A stretch of DNA of 51,474 bases from Bacteroidota bacterium (GTDB lineage Bacteria; Bacteroidota; Bacteroidia; Flavobacteriales; Schleiferiaceae): the NCBI GenBank assembly GCA_003045865.1, contig PZPB01000008.1, positions 8,702 through 60,175 on the forward strand. The letters are read 5' to 3'. The notes beneath the pieces were generated by a model. That model had not been told where the DNA came from. It saw nothing but the letters and a program-made list of their open reading frames with translations, and did not search any database. Both the position numbers and the translations under genes were made by a program. This document shows, piece by piece, positions 18,412 through 26,097 of the stretch. Numbering within the stretch: the stretch's first letter is position 1; the number at the start of each line of letters is the position of its first letter.

Positions 18412-19068
18412 ATGAAGTTTTTCATCGACACAGCTAACCTGGATCAAATTAAAGAAGCGCAAGATCTTGGCGTATTAGACGGCGTTACTACCAATCCATC
18501 TTTAATGGCTAAAGAAGGTATTACTGGTGCTGATAAAATTACCCAACATTATATTGATATCTGCGAAGCAGTTGATGGCGATGTAAGTGCAGAAGTTATT
18601 TCTACCGACTTTGAAGGAATGGTAAGAGAAGGTGAGGCTCTAGCGGCCTTACACCCACAAATTGTGGTTAAAATTCCCATGATTAAAGATGGTATCAAAG
18701 CCTTAAAATATTTCTCTGATCGAGAAATCAAAACGAATTGCACCTTGGTTTTTTCAGTTGGGCAAGCTCTTTTGGCCGCCAAGGCAGGCGCCTCTTACGT
18801 ATCGCCTTTTATTGGTCGTTTAGACGATGTTTCTACCGATGGTCTTCAGCTAATTGAAGACATTCGCTTAGTATATGATAATTACGGTTTTGAAACCGAA
18901 ATCTTAGCCGCTTCAGTGCGTCATACCATGCACGTGGTAGATTGTGCTAAAATCGGCGCTGATGTAATTACCGGTCCTTTAAGCAGTATTATGGGACTAT
19001 TAAACCACCCACTAACCGATATCGGTTTAGCGAAGTTTTTAGAAGACTACGCGAAGGGGAATAAATAA
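18412..19068 (+). CDS. Transaldolase / fructose-6-phosphate aldolase family (TalC/Fsa type)
   Basis: A short, single-domain class I aldolase of 218 residues, the length of the TalC/FSA subfamily (classical transaldolases are over 300). It starts [15 protein letters not shown], has [14 protein letters not shown], the Schiff-base lysine Lys87 in [38 protein letters not shown] (split here: NCTLVFS and SPFIGRLDD), and [10 protein letters not shown] near the end. Many members from Bacteroidota act as transaldolase in the non-oxidative pentose phosphate pathway, but aldolase activity cannot be excluded from sequence. It lies 3 bases ahead of the YciO-type gene. Confidence 0.93.
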   Translation: MKFFIDTANLDQIKEAQDLGVLDGVTTNPSLMAKEGITGADKITQHYIDICEAVDGDVSAEVISTDFEGMVREGEALAALHPQIVVKIPMIKDGIKALKYFSDREIKTNCTLVFSVGQALLAAKAGASYVSPFIGRLDDVSTDGLQLIEDIRLVYDNYGFETEILAASVRHTMHVVDCAKIGADVITGPLSSIMGLLNHPLTDIGLAKFLEDYAKGNK

Positions 19069-19071
19069 ATT

Positions 19072-19695
19072 ATGGCGGAAATAATTCGCATCTATCCCGA
19101 CAATCCCAATCCGAAAGCATTGGCGAAAGTTGTAGAAGTTTTAAACCGCGGTGGGGTAATTGTGTACCCCACCGATACTGTTTATTCCTTTGGTTGTGAT
19201 ATTTCCAAACCTAAAGCCATTGAGCGCATTGCGCGACTAAAAGGACTTAAGCCCGAAAAAGCCGAATTTGCCATCGTTTTTTTCGACTTAAGTAACCTCA
19301 GTGAATACACCAAGTCGGTTGACACTTCTACTTACAAAATCTTAAAACGCTGCTTGCCAGGGCCTTTTACTTTTATTCTTAACGCTAGTAATGCCATTCC
19401 TAAATTCTTCCAAAAGAAGAGAAAAACTATTGGTATTCGTATTCCCGACAATAGCATACCGCGCGAAATTGTTACGCTACTTGGCCGTCCTATTATCGCC
19501 TCATCTGTGCATGATGATGATGCCATTTTAGAATACACTACTGACCCCGAATTAATTGCCGAGAAATTCGATCACGACGTAGATCTGGTAATTGATGGCG
19601 GAATTGGTAATTTATACGCATCTACCGTAGTGGACTTAAGCGAAGGAGAAGTAAGCATAATTAGAGAGGGGCGCGGCGATATTAGCCTACTATAA
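19072..19695 (+). CDS. YciO-type Sua5/YrdC family protein
   Basis: A 207-residue YrdC-fold protein. The order of landmarks (IRIYPDNPNP, GGVIVYPTDTVYSFGCDI, LPGPFTFIL, KRKTIGIRIPDN, VDLVIDGG, SIIREGRGD) resembles E. coli YciO more than TsaC or Sua5. TsaC makes threonylcarbamoyl-AMP for the t6A37 tRNA modification. YciO-type proteins are related, and their role is less settled. The KxR motif of TsaC is KGLK here, and the SxN motif is SSVHDDD. If the genome has a separate TsaC, this is the accessory paralogue. If not, it may be the t6A enzyme itself. Confidence 0.85.
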   Translation: MAEIIRIYPDNPNPKALAKVVEVLNRGGVIVYPTDTVYSFGCDISKPKAIERIARLKGLKPEKAEFAIVFFDLSNLSEYTKSVDTSTYKILKRCLPGPFTFILNASNAIPKFFQKKRKTIGIRIPDNSIPREIVTLLGRPIIASSVHDDDAILEYTTDPELIAEKFDHDVDLVIDGGIGNLYASTVVDLSEGEVSIIREGRGDISLL

Positions 19696-19741
19696 TTTTA
19701 CGCTTTCTTCAAACCTTATTAAGGCCCATTTTTATCGCAAG

Positions 19742-21232
19742 TCAAACTAAACTGGCAAATGCTTTCGCAAGATGTGCATTTACATCACTAGCTAAAACAG
19801 ATTCCGCTGCGCCTTCTTCCGCTGCTAATTTTGCGGCAGTACCATGTAGATAAGTAGCTAAACATACTGCTGCTTGAGGCGAATAAGCCTGTGCTAATAA
19901 GGAACCAATTATTCCCGTTAAACAATCGCCCGATCCGGCTTTCGCTAAGGCGGGACTGCCAAAATCGGAGTAAATGAAATTACCTTCCTTGGTTACCAAT
20001 ACACTTATCGCATCTTTAAGCAAAATATTGAGCTGATACTTTTGGGCAAAGGCCAGTACTAAATCAAGGTAATTATGCTCAAACTTCTTTAGTCCTAAAA
20101 GACGTTTCATTTCGCCGGGATGCGGACAAAGTATGGTACCTGCCGCTAAAAAACGCAGCCAAGTAGGATTTTCAGCAAGAATATTTAAGGCATCTGCATC
20201 TAAAACCATTGGTCCGGGAGCAGCCTGAATTAAATTTTTTAAATACTGGGCGCTCGACTGAGCGGTTGATAAGCCTGGTCCTGCCACAAGTGCGGAAAAA
20301 TTGCCCTTCACTTTATGAATCTCAGTATCCTGTGCATACAACATAAGCTCGGGCAAGCGAATATTAAAAGCGCTAAAACTAGAAGAAGGAACCAAGGCCG
20401 TAGCCAAACCACAACCACTTCTCAAAGCCGCTTCAGCGCTAATATGCGCAGCGCCCATCGTGTTTTCGCTACCGGCTAAAATGAGAAGGTGACCGTAAGT
20501 TCCTTTAAAACTAAACTTTTTACGAGGACGGTAAATTTCCTCAATATCACGCTTCTCCAATAAATACGAATCGCTCTTTAAATTGCCAATATACTCTTGG
20601 TTTAAACCAATATCTATCAGAACATATCTGCCCACGAGCGGAGCCGTAAAAGCATGTAATAAGCTCTTTTTAGGCGATTGAATGCATAAGCACAAATCGC
20701 AAGCTAATACTTTATTCAGCTCATTTTTACTATTATTATCGGCAAAAAGACCGGTAGGAATATCAATAGCTATTTTGAAATTTGAGGAATTTCGCAAGAG
20801 CTCCACTACCCTAGCAAGGATTCCTTTTAGCGGACGATCCAAGCCGTTTCCTAAAATCGCATCTATAATAATGACTTTAGGTTGCAAGTTAATTTCAGCA
20901 TCTTTTTCGCTTAGGTACTGGGGATTTAAATCTGCTGGAAGCGCCTTTAAACTCTCTTCAAAATCGGGCGAACCTTGTTCCTTAAGATTAATAATACTGA
21001 GCGATACAGGATAATTACTTTGATGAAGCAAACGCGCCAACACTAAGCCATCGCCGCCATTATTGCCCATACCACAAAAAATGTGGTAAGCTTGGTCTTC
21101 CGGAAAATGCTCTTCTAAAAAACTAAATAAGGCATAGGCGGCCCTTTCCATTAAATCGAGGGAAGTAATTTCCTCTTGATCAATGGTATATAAATCCGCT
21201 GCTCTACTTTGTTCGGCCGATAATATTTTCAT
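19742..21232 (-). CDS. nnrD: Bifunctional NAD(P)HX epimerase/dehydratase
   Basis: A 496-residue cofactor-repair enzyme. The N-terminal half (about 1-215, YjeF_N) epimerises hydrated NAD(P)H, with FCGMGNNGGDGLVLARLL. The C-terminal half (about 225-496, ribokinase-like) dehydrates the S form with ADP or ATP, with HPGEMKRLLG and AKAGSGDCLTGIIGSLL. The ATG at 21232 is chosen over a TTG three codons earlier. It overlaps coaE by 29 bases, so the two are cotranscribed. The domain fusion is usual in bacteria. Confidence 0.93.
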   Translation of the reverse strand: MKILSAEQSRAADLYTIDQEEITSLDLMERAAYALFSFLEEHFPEDQAYHIFCGMGNNGGDGLVLARLLHQSNYPVSLSIINLKEQGSPDFEESLKALPADLNPQYLSEKDAEINLQPKVIIIDAILGNGLDRPLKGILARVVELLRNSSNFKIAIDIPTGLFADNNSKNELNKVLACDLCLCIQSPKKSLLHAFTAPLVGRYVLIDIGLNQEYIGNLKSDSYLLEKRDIEEIYRPRKKFSFKGTYGHLLILAGSENTMGAAHISAEAALRSGCGLATALVPSSSFSAFNIRLPELMLYAQDTEIHKVKGNFSALVAGPGLSTAQSSAQYLKNLIQAAPGPMVLDADALNILAENPTWLRFLAAGTILCPHPGEMKRLLGLKKFEHNYLDLVLAFAQKYQLNILLKDAISVLVTKEGNFIYSDFGSPALAKAGSGDCLTGIIGSLLAQAYSPQAAVCLATYLHGTAAKLAAEEGAAESVLASDVNAHLAKAFASLV

Positions 21233-21791
21233 GAATGGCAATTACTTGCTTTATTAGTGATTTCTCTCCGCTATTGTCAACTAAATAATCGGCCATGGCA
21301 TCTTTTCTTTCTTGCGGCCATTGCTTGTCCATTCTCGCTTTTACCGCTTCCGCAGATAAGTTAGAACGACGCATAACGCGTTCCAGGCGCAAAGATTCTG
21401 GAGCGGTAACCACTACAATTTTATCGCAGTCTTTATAAGTATTGCTTTCAAAAAGTATAGCTGCTTCACGCATCACATAGGGAGCTTTCGAATGTTGTAA
21501 GGCCCAATGTTTAAAGGCAATTCCTACCAAAGGATGTACAAGAGCGTTAACCTCTTGCAGTAAAGACTCGTCCGAAAATATCTTTTGAGCCATATAAACC
21601 TTATCAATCACACCATCCTTTATTAATTCTTTTCCTAATAAATTTCGCAGGCTATTTTGCAAAATTGGATCGGTATCTAGTAGGCGTTTTGATTCCTCAT
21701 CGGCAATAAAAACGGGAATTCCCAAATGCTGAAATATATTAGCGACAGTCGATTTGCCACTGCCTATCCCTCCGGTTAAGCCAATAATCAT
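21204..21791 (-). CDS. coaE: Dephospho-CoA kinase
   Basis: Final enzyme of coenzyme A synthesis, phosphorylating the 3'-hydroxyl of dephospho-CoA. At 195 residues it is the normal length. The P-loop GGIGSGKST (7-15), the FIADEESKRLLDTDP segment, VHPLVG, and the lid RVMRRSNLSAEAVKARM are all present. Its ATG overlaps the ybbR stop by four bases (ATGA), and its 3' end overlaps nnrD. Confidence 0.96.
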   Translation of the reverse strand: MIIGLTGGIGSGKSTVANIFQHLGIPVFIADEESKRLLDTDPILQNSLRNLLGKELIKDGVIDKVYMAQKIFSDESLLQEVNALVHPLVGIAFKHWALQHSKAPYVMREAAILFESNTYKDCDKIVVVTAPESLRLERVMRRSNLSAEAVKARMDKQWPQERKDAMADYLVDNSGEKSLIKQVIAIHENIIGRTK

Positions 21792-22783
21792 AAAGGGGTT
21801 ATTATAAATTCTACTCTTTGGGGATTAATTTGCAAGTAACGAACGGCCTGAGGGGGACTTTCTATTTTTAAAGAGATAAAGCGTGCCTCGGGATTGTCGG
21901 CAATGTCATTATAGTCGGCATACATCAAAAACTCATCTGCCCGAATATCTTTGAAATCGCGTAAAGCAGTGCGGTAAAGGATTTCAGCTTTATTGGGGAT
22001 AATTTCAAAAAGAGTACTATCAGGATTATTTATCGCGATGATAGGAACCTCAATTTTCGCTTCTGCCAGAGCAGAAAACTCAAGCCTAGCTTCTGTACGG
22101 CTAATATTGGCCTTAAAATTTTCCACTTTAGGTAAGTTCAAGTCAATCTCCACTGCTATGGAATCACTTGGCTCGCTTAAAAGTATGGGCTTTGTGTAAA
22201 TTTCATTGATTTTCCATAAATCTTGCGCTGGCGCCGTTAATAACACACTATCCGGTGAAAGACGAATTTTACGATATAGCACAAACTGATTGGTATCGAA
22301 ATTGGCTTGATAACGCGCTAAAATGGGAACCTTTTTAGACATTAGGCGCCCCAAGTTAAAGAAAAGTGTGTCGGGATTAATCCGCAAAATCCGCGTACCA
22401 TTTAAACTTAAATCGCTTTCTATTTCGCCCAGATTATCATTGGTAAGCCAGTAGCGCCGTCCATCTTCTAGTTCGGGTAAAGCATTAATATCTATGGCAA
22501 TGGAGTTGCCATTAAACCACTTATAGCGCAATAAGCTAAAACCTGTTCCTTCAAATTCAATTTGAATGTTTTCGGGGCCTTCTTGAAGAAGAATGCGATC
22601 TACTGGTAAATCGTAATAGTCAAGCATGAAGTGACTGGGACTACGATAGCCCGTCTGCGAAAGCTTAATAATAAACCATAGAAAGAGCGATATTAAAAGG
22701 AAAAGTAGCTTAACGCGGTTATTACCCCTTAAAAACCAAGAGCTTAAACCTTCTAGTATTTCTTTAATTTTGCTCAGCAACAT
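21788..22783 (-). CDS. YbbR/CdaR-like domain protein
   Basis: A 331-residue protein with one N-terminal membrane helix (VKLLFLLISLFLWFIIKL, about 24-41) and a large extracytoplasmic part with YbbR-like beta-rich repeats (for example PENIQIEFEGTG and VPIIAINNP). In Firmicutes, YbbR (CdaR) regulates a diadenylate cyclase. No cyclase gene is nearby and that role cannot be assumed. Its position just before coaE and after yajC is a common Bacteroidota gene order. A terminator-like hairpin separates it from yajC, so read-through or a weak promoter near 22790 (TACCTTGG on the minus strand) must drive it. Confidence 0.8.
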   Translation of the reverse strand: MLLSKIKEILEGLSSWFLRGNNRVKLLFLLISLFLWFIIKLSQTGYRSPSHFMLDYYDLPVDRILLQEGPENIQIEFEGTGFSLLRYKWFNGNSIAIDINALPELEDGRRYWLTNDNLGEIESDLSLNGTRILRINPDTLFFNLGRLMSKKVPILARYQANFDTNQFVLYRKIRLSPDSVLLTAPAQDLWKINEIYTKPILLSEPSDSIAVEIDLNLPKVENFKANISRTEARLEFSALAEAKIEVPIIAINNPDSTLFEIIPNKAEILYRTALRDFKDIRADEFLMYADYNDIADNPEARFISLKIESPPQAVRYLQINPQRVEFIITPL

Positions 22784-22810
22784 AGGGAACCAAGGTAAGT
22801 ATAAAACAAA

Positions 22811-22836
22811 AAAAATCGGCCCGAAGACCGATTTTT
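22811..22836 (-). terminator. Terminator between yajC and ybbR
   Basis: AAAAATCGG (22811-22819) and CCGATTTTT (22828-22836) form a 9-bp stem, with A/T tails on both sides. It lies about 20 bases after the yajC stop. Confidence 0.7.
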
Positions 22837-22855
22837 GATTGAATTTGTCAAGCGA

Positions 22856-23197
22856 TTATTTCTCGCTTTTCTTCTCTTCTTTTTTAGCCGCCTTTTCCTC
22901 CTTGGGGAGATAGGTTGCACTAAACTCTTTACTAACTGCCGCTTTATCAATTTTCAGGCGAGTGTTTTCACTTTCGATAATCATGGTATGCTCTTGAATT
23001 TCCAAAATCTTTCCGTGAATACCACTATTGGTAACAATTCGCATGCCCTTGGCAATCTCTTCTCTAAACTTTTTCTCTTCTTTCTGCTTCTTAATTTGAG
23101 GACGGAAAAAGAAAAGGTACATTACTACTAGCACTAAAGCTAGGGGTAAGAATGAGGCTATTGGAGAAGACTCCGCTTGTAAAAATACTTGAATCAT
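22856..23197 (-). CDS. yajC: Preprotein translocase accessory subunit YajC
   Basis: A small inner-membrane partner of SecDF, 113 residues. A single membrane helix (about 14-32, FLPLALVLVVMYLFFFRPQ) is followed by the family signature RPQIKKQKEEKKFREEIAKG, the GMRIVTNSGIHGKI turn and a lysine/glutamate-rich tail. It is 9 bases from the DUF1573 gene and probably cotranscribed with it. Confidence 0.95.
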   Translation of the reverse strand: MIQVFLQAESSPIASFLPLALVLVVMYLFFFRPQIKKQKEEKKFREEIAKGMRIVTNSGIHGKILEIQEHTMIIESENTRLKIDKAAVSKEFSATYLPKEEKAAKKEEKKSEK

Positions 23198-23206
23198 TAG
23201 TTTGTA

Positions 23207-23728
23207 TTAACCGTTTTGCTGTTCAGCAGCTTTATTAGGATCAGGATTTACTTGCGCAGAAATGCGTAATACTTTCTTGTTAGGCACTGTGTTAGAAGAA
23301 AGAGTAACTGTTTTAGTTTGGTTACCGGTGCGACCATTTGAGTTAAACTCTACGTGAATTTTACCAGTTTCGCCCGGTGCAATTGGTTCTCTTGGCCAAG
23401 ATGGCACGGTACAGCCGCAGCTTCCGGAAGCATTGGTAATAATTAAAGGAGCGTCACCAGTATTAGTAAATTCGAAATCGTACTTAGCAATTACGCCTTC
23501 TTCGATTGATCCGAAATCGTGATTTTCTTCGTTAAAGCTGAAAACGGGTAAAGCACCATTGGTATTTACCTGAGTTTCCATAGCATTGTTTGATTGGTTG
23601 TTGGCGCTAACATTGCTTTCGGTGCTAGTGGATGCCGTTTCACCCGATTTAATTTTGCTCGCTGCATTATCGCAGGAAACTGCTACTAAACCTGAAAGTA
23701 CGATGGCACTTAATAAGATCTTTTTCAT
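23207..23728 (-). CDS. DUF1573 lipoprotein
   Basis: A 173-residue exported protein. The signal peptide ends in a lipobox (GLVAVSC), so it is probably a lipoprotein with Cys19 as the modified residue. A serine/asparagine-rich linker leads to a DUF1573 immunoglobulin-like domain (about 60-165) with FNEENHDFGSIEEGVIAKY and NASGSCGCTVPSWPREPI. The function of DUF1573 is not known. Close spacing to yajC is common in Bacteroidota. Confidence 0.88.
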   Translation of the reverse strand: MKKILLSAIVLSGLVAVSCDNAASKIKSGETASTSTESNVSANNQSNNAMETQVNTNGALPVFSFNEENHDFGSIEEGVIAKYDFEFTNTGDAPLIITNASGSCGCTVPSWPREPIAPGETGKIHVEFNSNGRTGNQTKTVTLSSNTVPNKKVLRISAQVNPDPNKAAEQQNG

Positions 23729-23759
23729 GTTGTTGTTAAATTAAATTTCTCTTTGTTCG

Positions 23760-23767
23760 CAAAAATA
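23760..23767 (-). promoter_or_regulatory. -7 box for DUF1573-yajC
   Basis: TATTTTTG on the minus strand fits TAnnTTTG, 31 bases before the ATG at 23728. No clear -33 element was seen. Confidence 0.45.
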
Positions 23768-23940
23768 ATACTAAAGCTGAGTTGGACTGAAAATAGCGCA
23801 GCAGATTTTCTCTTTCTTGGAAAATTAGAACCAAGACTCTTCCGCTAATCGCTTTTTTTAATTTCAGTCTTTCCTATGTGCTCTGCTCTTTTTAAAATTA
23901 AAACTTCCTTCGGGCTCCTACCCTTAATCGAATTCCGTTG

Positions 23941-24882
23941 CTAAAGTAAGCCTCTGCCAATTTTACGCACTTCACCGCTTTCTATCATCTCGGTTTTTAA
24001 CTTATCTAAAATTCCGTTGATGAATTGTCCACTTTTGTTAGTGCTGTACTGCTTAGCGAGTTCAATATATTCGTTAAGGGTAACCTTTACAGGAATTTGA
24101 TTGAAGGTTATTAATTCCGCCAATCCCATTTTCAAAAAAATATTATCGACCACTGCAATTCTGTCGCCTTCCCAGTGTTGGGCTTTCGCCAAGATGCGCT
24201 CCTCCAACTTTTCATTGTCATTAATAGCCGTACGAAATAACTTCATCGCAAAATCGAGATCCTCCTGATTTTTAATAAGCCTCTGCAGCTTACTTTGTTC
24301 ATCTTTAGAAGCATCAAAACTGCTAATGGTTTTCGCAGCCATAGCTTGAGCCGCATCTAAATCATCCGACCAAAACATATTATGGTCTTCATAAACCTGT
24401 TGCAAGGTTTCGTTCTCTACTATGTATGCTCCGTATAGATACTTAATAATTTTCTTGTCGGCTAATAAGCTACTTTCTTCACTATCCATGTATTCCTGAT
24501 AGCGCTCATCTTCTAAAAATGCGCGGTAAAGCGAACGGATAATTTCTTTGTCGTCGCCGAAGGAAATATGATAATCTTGCACATCTTTTTGCAAACTCAT
24601 ATTACCTGATAACCAAGTAAGAAAGCGATTCTCGGTAAAACGAGTATTAGGGTTAATATCTTCCTTAGTCGCCAATTTCTTTTGGCGGTTTATCTCAATG
24701 CGTTCTTTGGCAAAGCGATGAACTAAAACCAAAGCTGATAATTCATGGAGGTAAAGTCTATAAATGTCATCGATGGATTTCCTGAGATGCTTCTCTGCGG
24801 CAAGCAAACCTTTGGCACCATCATATTGATAGGCATAAATCGCCTGAAAAACCTTAATTCTTAAATGTCTCCGAGTGAGCAT
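23941..24882 (-). CDS. nusB: Transcription antitermination factor NusB (long form)
   Basis: RNA-binding factor for antitermination on rRNA operons. At 313 residues it is twice the length of E. coli NusB, as is usual in Bacteroidota. It begins MLTRRHLRIKVFQAIYAYQY, the NusB N-terminal helix. The C-terminal 120 residues carry the other conserved helices (DNIFLKMGLAELITFNQIPVKVT shortened: MGLAELITF, VTLNEYIELAKQYS, KSGQFINGILDKL). The middle insert is helical. It lies 14 bases after the leucine dehydrogenase gene. Confidence 0.92.
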   Translation of the reverse strand: MLTRRHLRIKVFQAIYAYQYDGAKGLLAAEKHLRKSIDDIYRLYLHELSALVLVHRFAKERIEINRQKKLATKEDINPNTRFTENRFLTWLSGNMSLQKDVQDYHISFGDDKEIIRSLYRAFLEDERYQEYMDSEESSLLADKKIIKYLYGAYIVENETLQQVYEDHNMFWSDDLDAAQAMAAKTISSFDASKDEQSKLQRLIKNQEDLDFAMKLFRTAINDNEKLEERILAKAQHWEGDRIAVVDNIFLKMGLAELITFNQIPVKVTLNEYIELAKQYSTNKSGQFINGILDKLKTEMIESGEVRKIGRGLL

Positions 24883-24896
24883 AGTTGTTTATCGTT

Positions 24897-25982
24897 CTAT
24901 TTCGCGTTATCAATGCGAGCCTGCGCTATTTTCACAGCAGCTGCATGATTAGTAATTCCTTCGATTTCCGCATGACGGAAAATATCTAGGGTGGTATTGT
25001 AAATTTCTTCGGTTCTTCTTAAAGATTCGCTGCGATCGTATTTTGCAATTTCAGAGTATACGTTAATCAATCCTCCTGCATTAATCACAAAGTCTGGAGC
25101 ATATAAAATACCCTTCTTCGCCAGTAAAATCTCATCGCTCCATTCTTCAGCTAGCTGATTATTCGCTGCACCAGCGATAATATCGCAGTTCATGCGGGCA
25201 ATGCTTTCGGCATTTACAGTAGCGCCTAAGGCACAAGGCGCATAAATATCAAAGTCTGCATTAAAAATATCACTACCAATATGCGCTTTAATGCCATACT
25301 TAGTAACCATTTCGTTAATACGATCTTGATGAATGTCGTTAATTATCACCTGGGCACCTTCTTGGCAAAGGTGATGCACTAAGGTTTCTCCAACATGACC
25401 AATACCTTGTACCAAAACCTTTCGGCCAGCCAAGTTATCATTGCCATATTTGTATTTTGCGGCCGCTTTCATTCCCATGTAAACGCCATAAGCAGTTACG
25501 GGAGAAGGATCGCCACTACCACCCATCGATTCGGGAATACCGCTAACATGATTGGTTTTCATTTTCACCATTTCCATGTCATGGGTTGTAATACCAACAT
25601 CTTCAGCAGTAATGTATCTCCCGGAAAGGGAATTTACAAATTCACCAAACTTCTGCATCATTGCATCGGTTTTGTCTTTGCGACTATCGGCCATAATTAC
25701 GGCCTTACCACCACCCAAGTTTAAACCACTAATGGATGCTTTAAAAGTCATTCCGCGCGAAAGGCGCAAAACGTCATTAAGGGCTTCGGCTTCATTCGAA
25801 TAATTCCACATTCGAGTGCCGCCTAATGCCGGACCTAAAGTGGTATTATGAATGCCAATAATTGCTTTCAGACCAGTTTCCTGATCGTTGCAAAAAACAA
25901 CTTGTTCGTGATTTTTAAAGGAAACGTGGGTGAAAATACCACCGGCCACTTCGCCTTGATCAGTAATATTAAAGTCCTTCAT
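24897..25982 (-). CDS. Leucine dehydrogenase-type Glu/Leu/Phe/Val dehydrogenase
   Basis: A 361-residue NAD-dependent amino-acid dehydrogenase that would deaminate branched-chain amino acids to 2-oxo acids. The substrate domain has TTLGPALGGTRMW, Lys81 and the catalytic Lys93 (LNLGGGKAVI). The Rossmann domain has VQGIGHVGETLVHHL. AGAANNQLAEE and PDFVINAGGLINV are also family marks. The length matches leucine dehydrogenases (about 360-370) rather than glutamate dehydrogenases (over 410). It is first in the transcript with nusB. Confidence 0.93.
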   Translation of the reverse strand: MKDFNITDQGEVAGGIFTHVSFKNHEQVVFCNDQETGLKAIIGIHNTTLGPALGGTRMWNYSNEAEALNDVLRLSRGMTFKASISGLNLGGGKAVIMADSRKDKTDAMMQKFGEFVNSLSGRYITAEDVGITTHDMEMVKMKTNHVSGIPESMGGSGDPSPVTAYGVYMGMKAAAKYKYGNDNLAGRKVLVQGIGHVGETLVHHLCQEGAQVIINDIHQDRINEMVTKYGIKAHIGSDIFNADFDIYAPCALGATVNAESIARMNCDIIAGAANNQLAEEWSDEILLAKKGILYAPDFVINAGGLINVYSEIAKYDRSESLRRTEEIYNTTLDIFRHAEIEGITNHAAAVKIAQARIDNAK

Positions 25983-26027
25983 TGTAATAAGTAATGAGTA
26001 GAGAGGATTTAAATTCGTTCAATGGAC

Positions 26028-26035
26028 TACATTTG
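26028..26035 (+). promoter_or_regulatory. -7 box for the ABC exporter gene
   Basis: TACATTTG fits TAnnTTTG. It predicts a leader of about 55 bases to the ATG at 26098. Confidence 0.45.
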
Positions 26036-26097
26036 CGCTTTGTAATGATGCCATTTTCGGACTGCGAAATTAGGCTAATTTTTTGAGCCAACAATTG

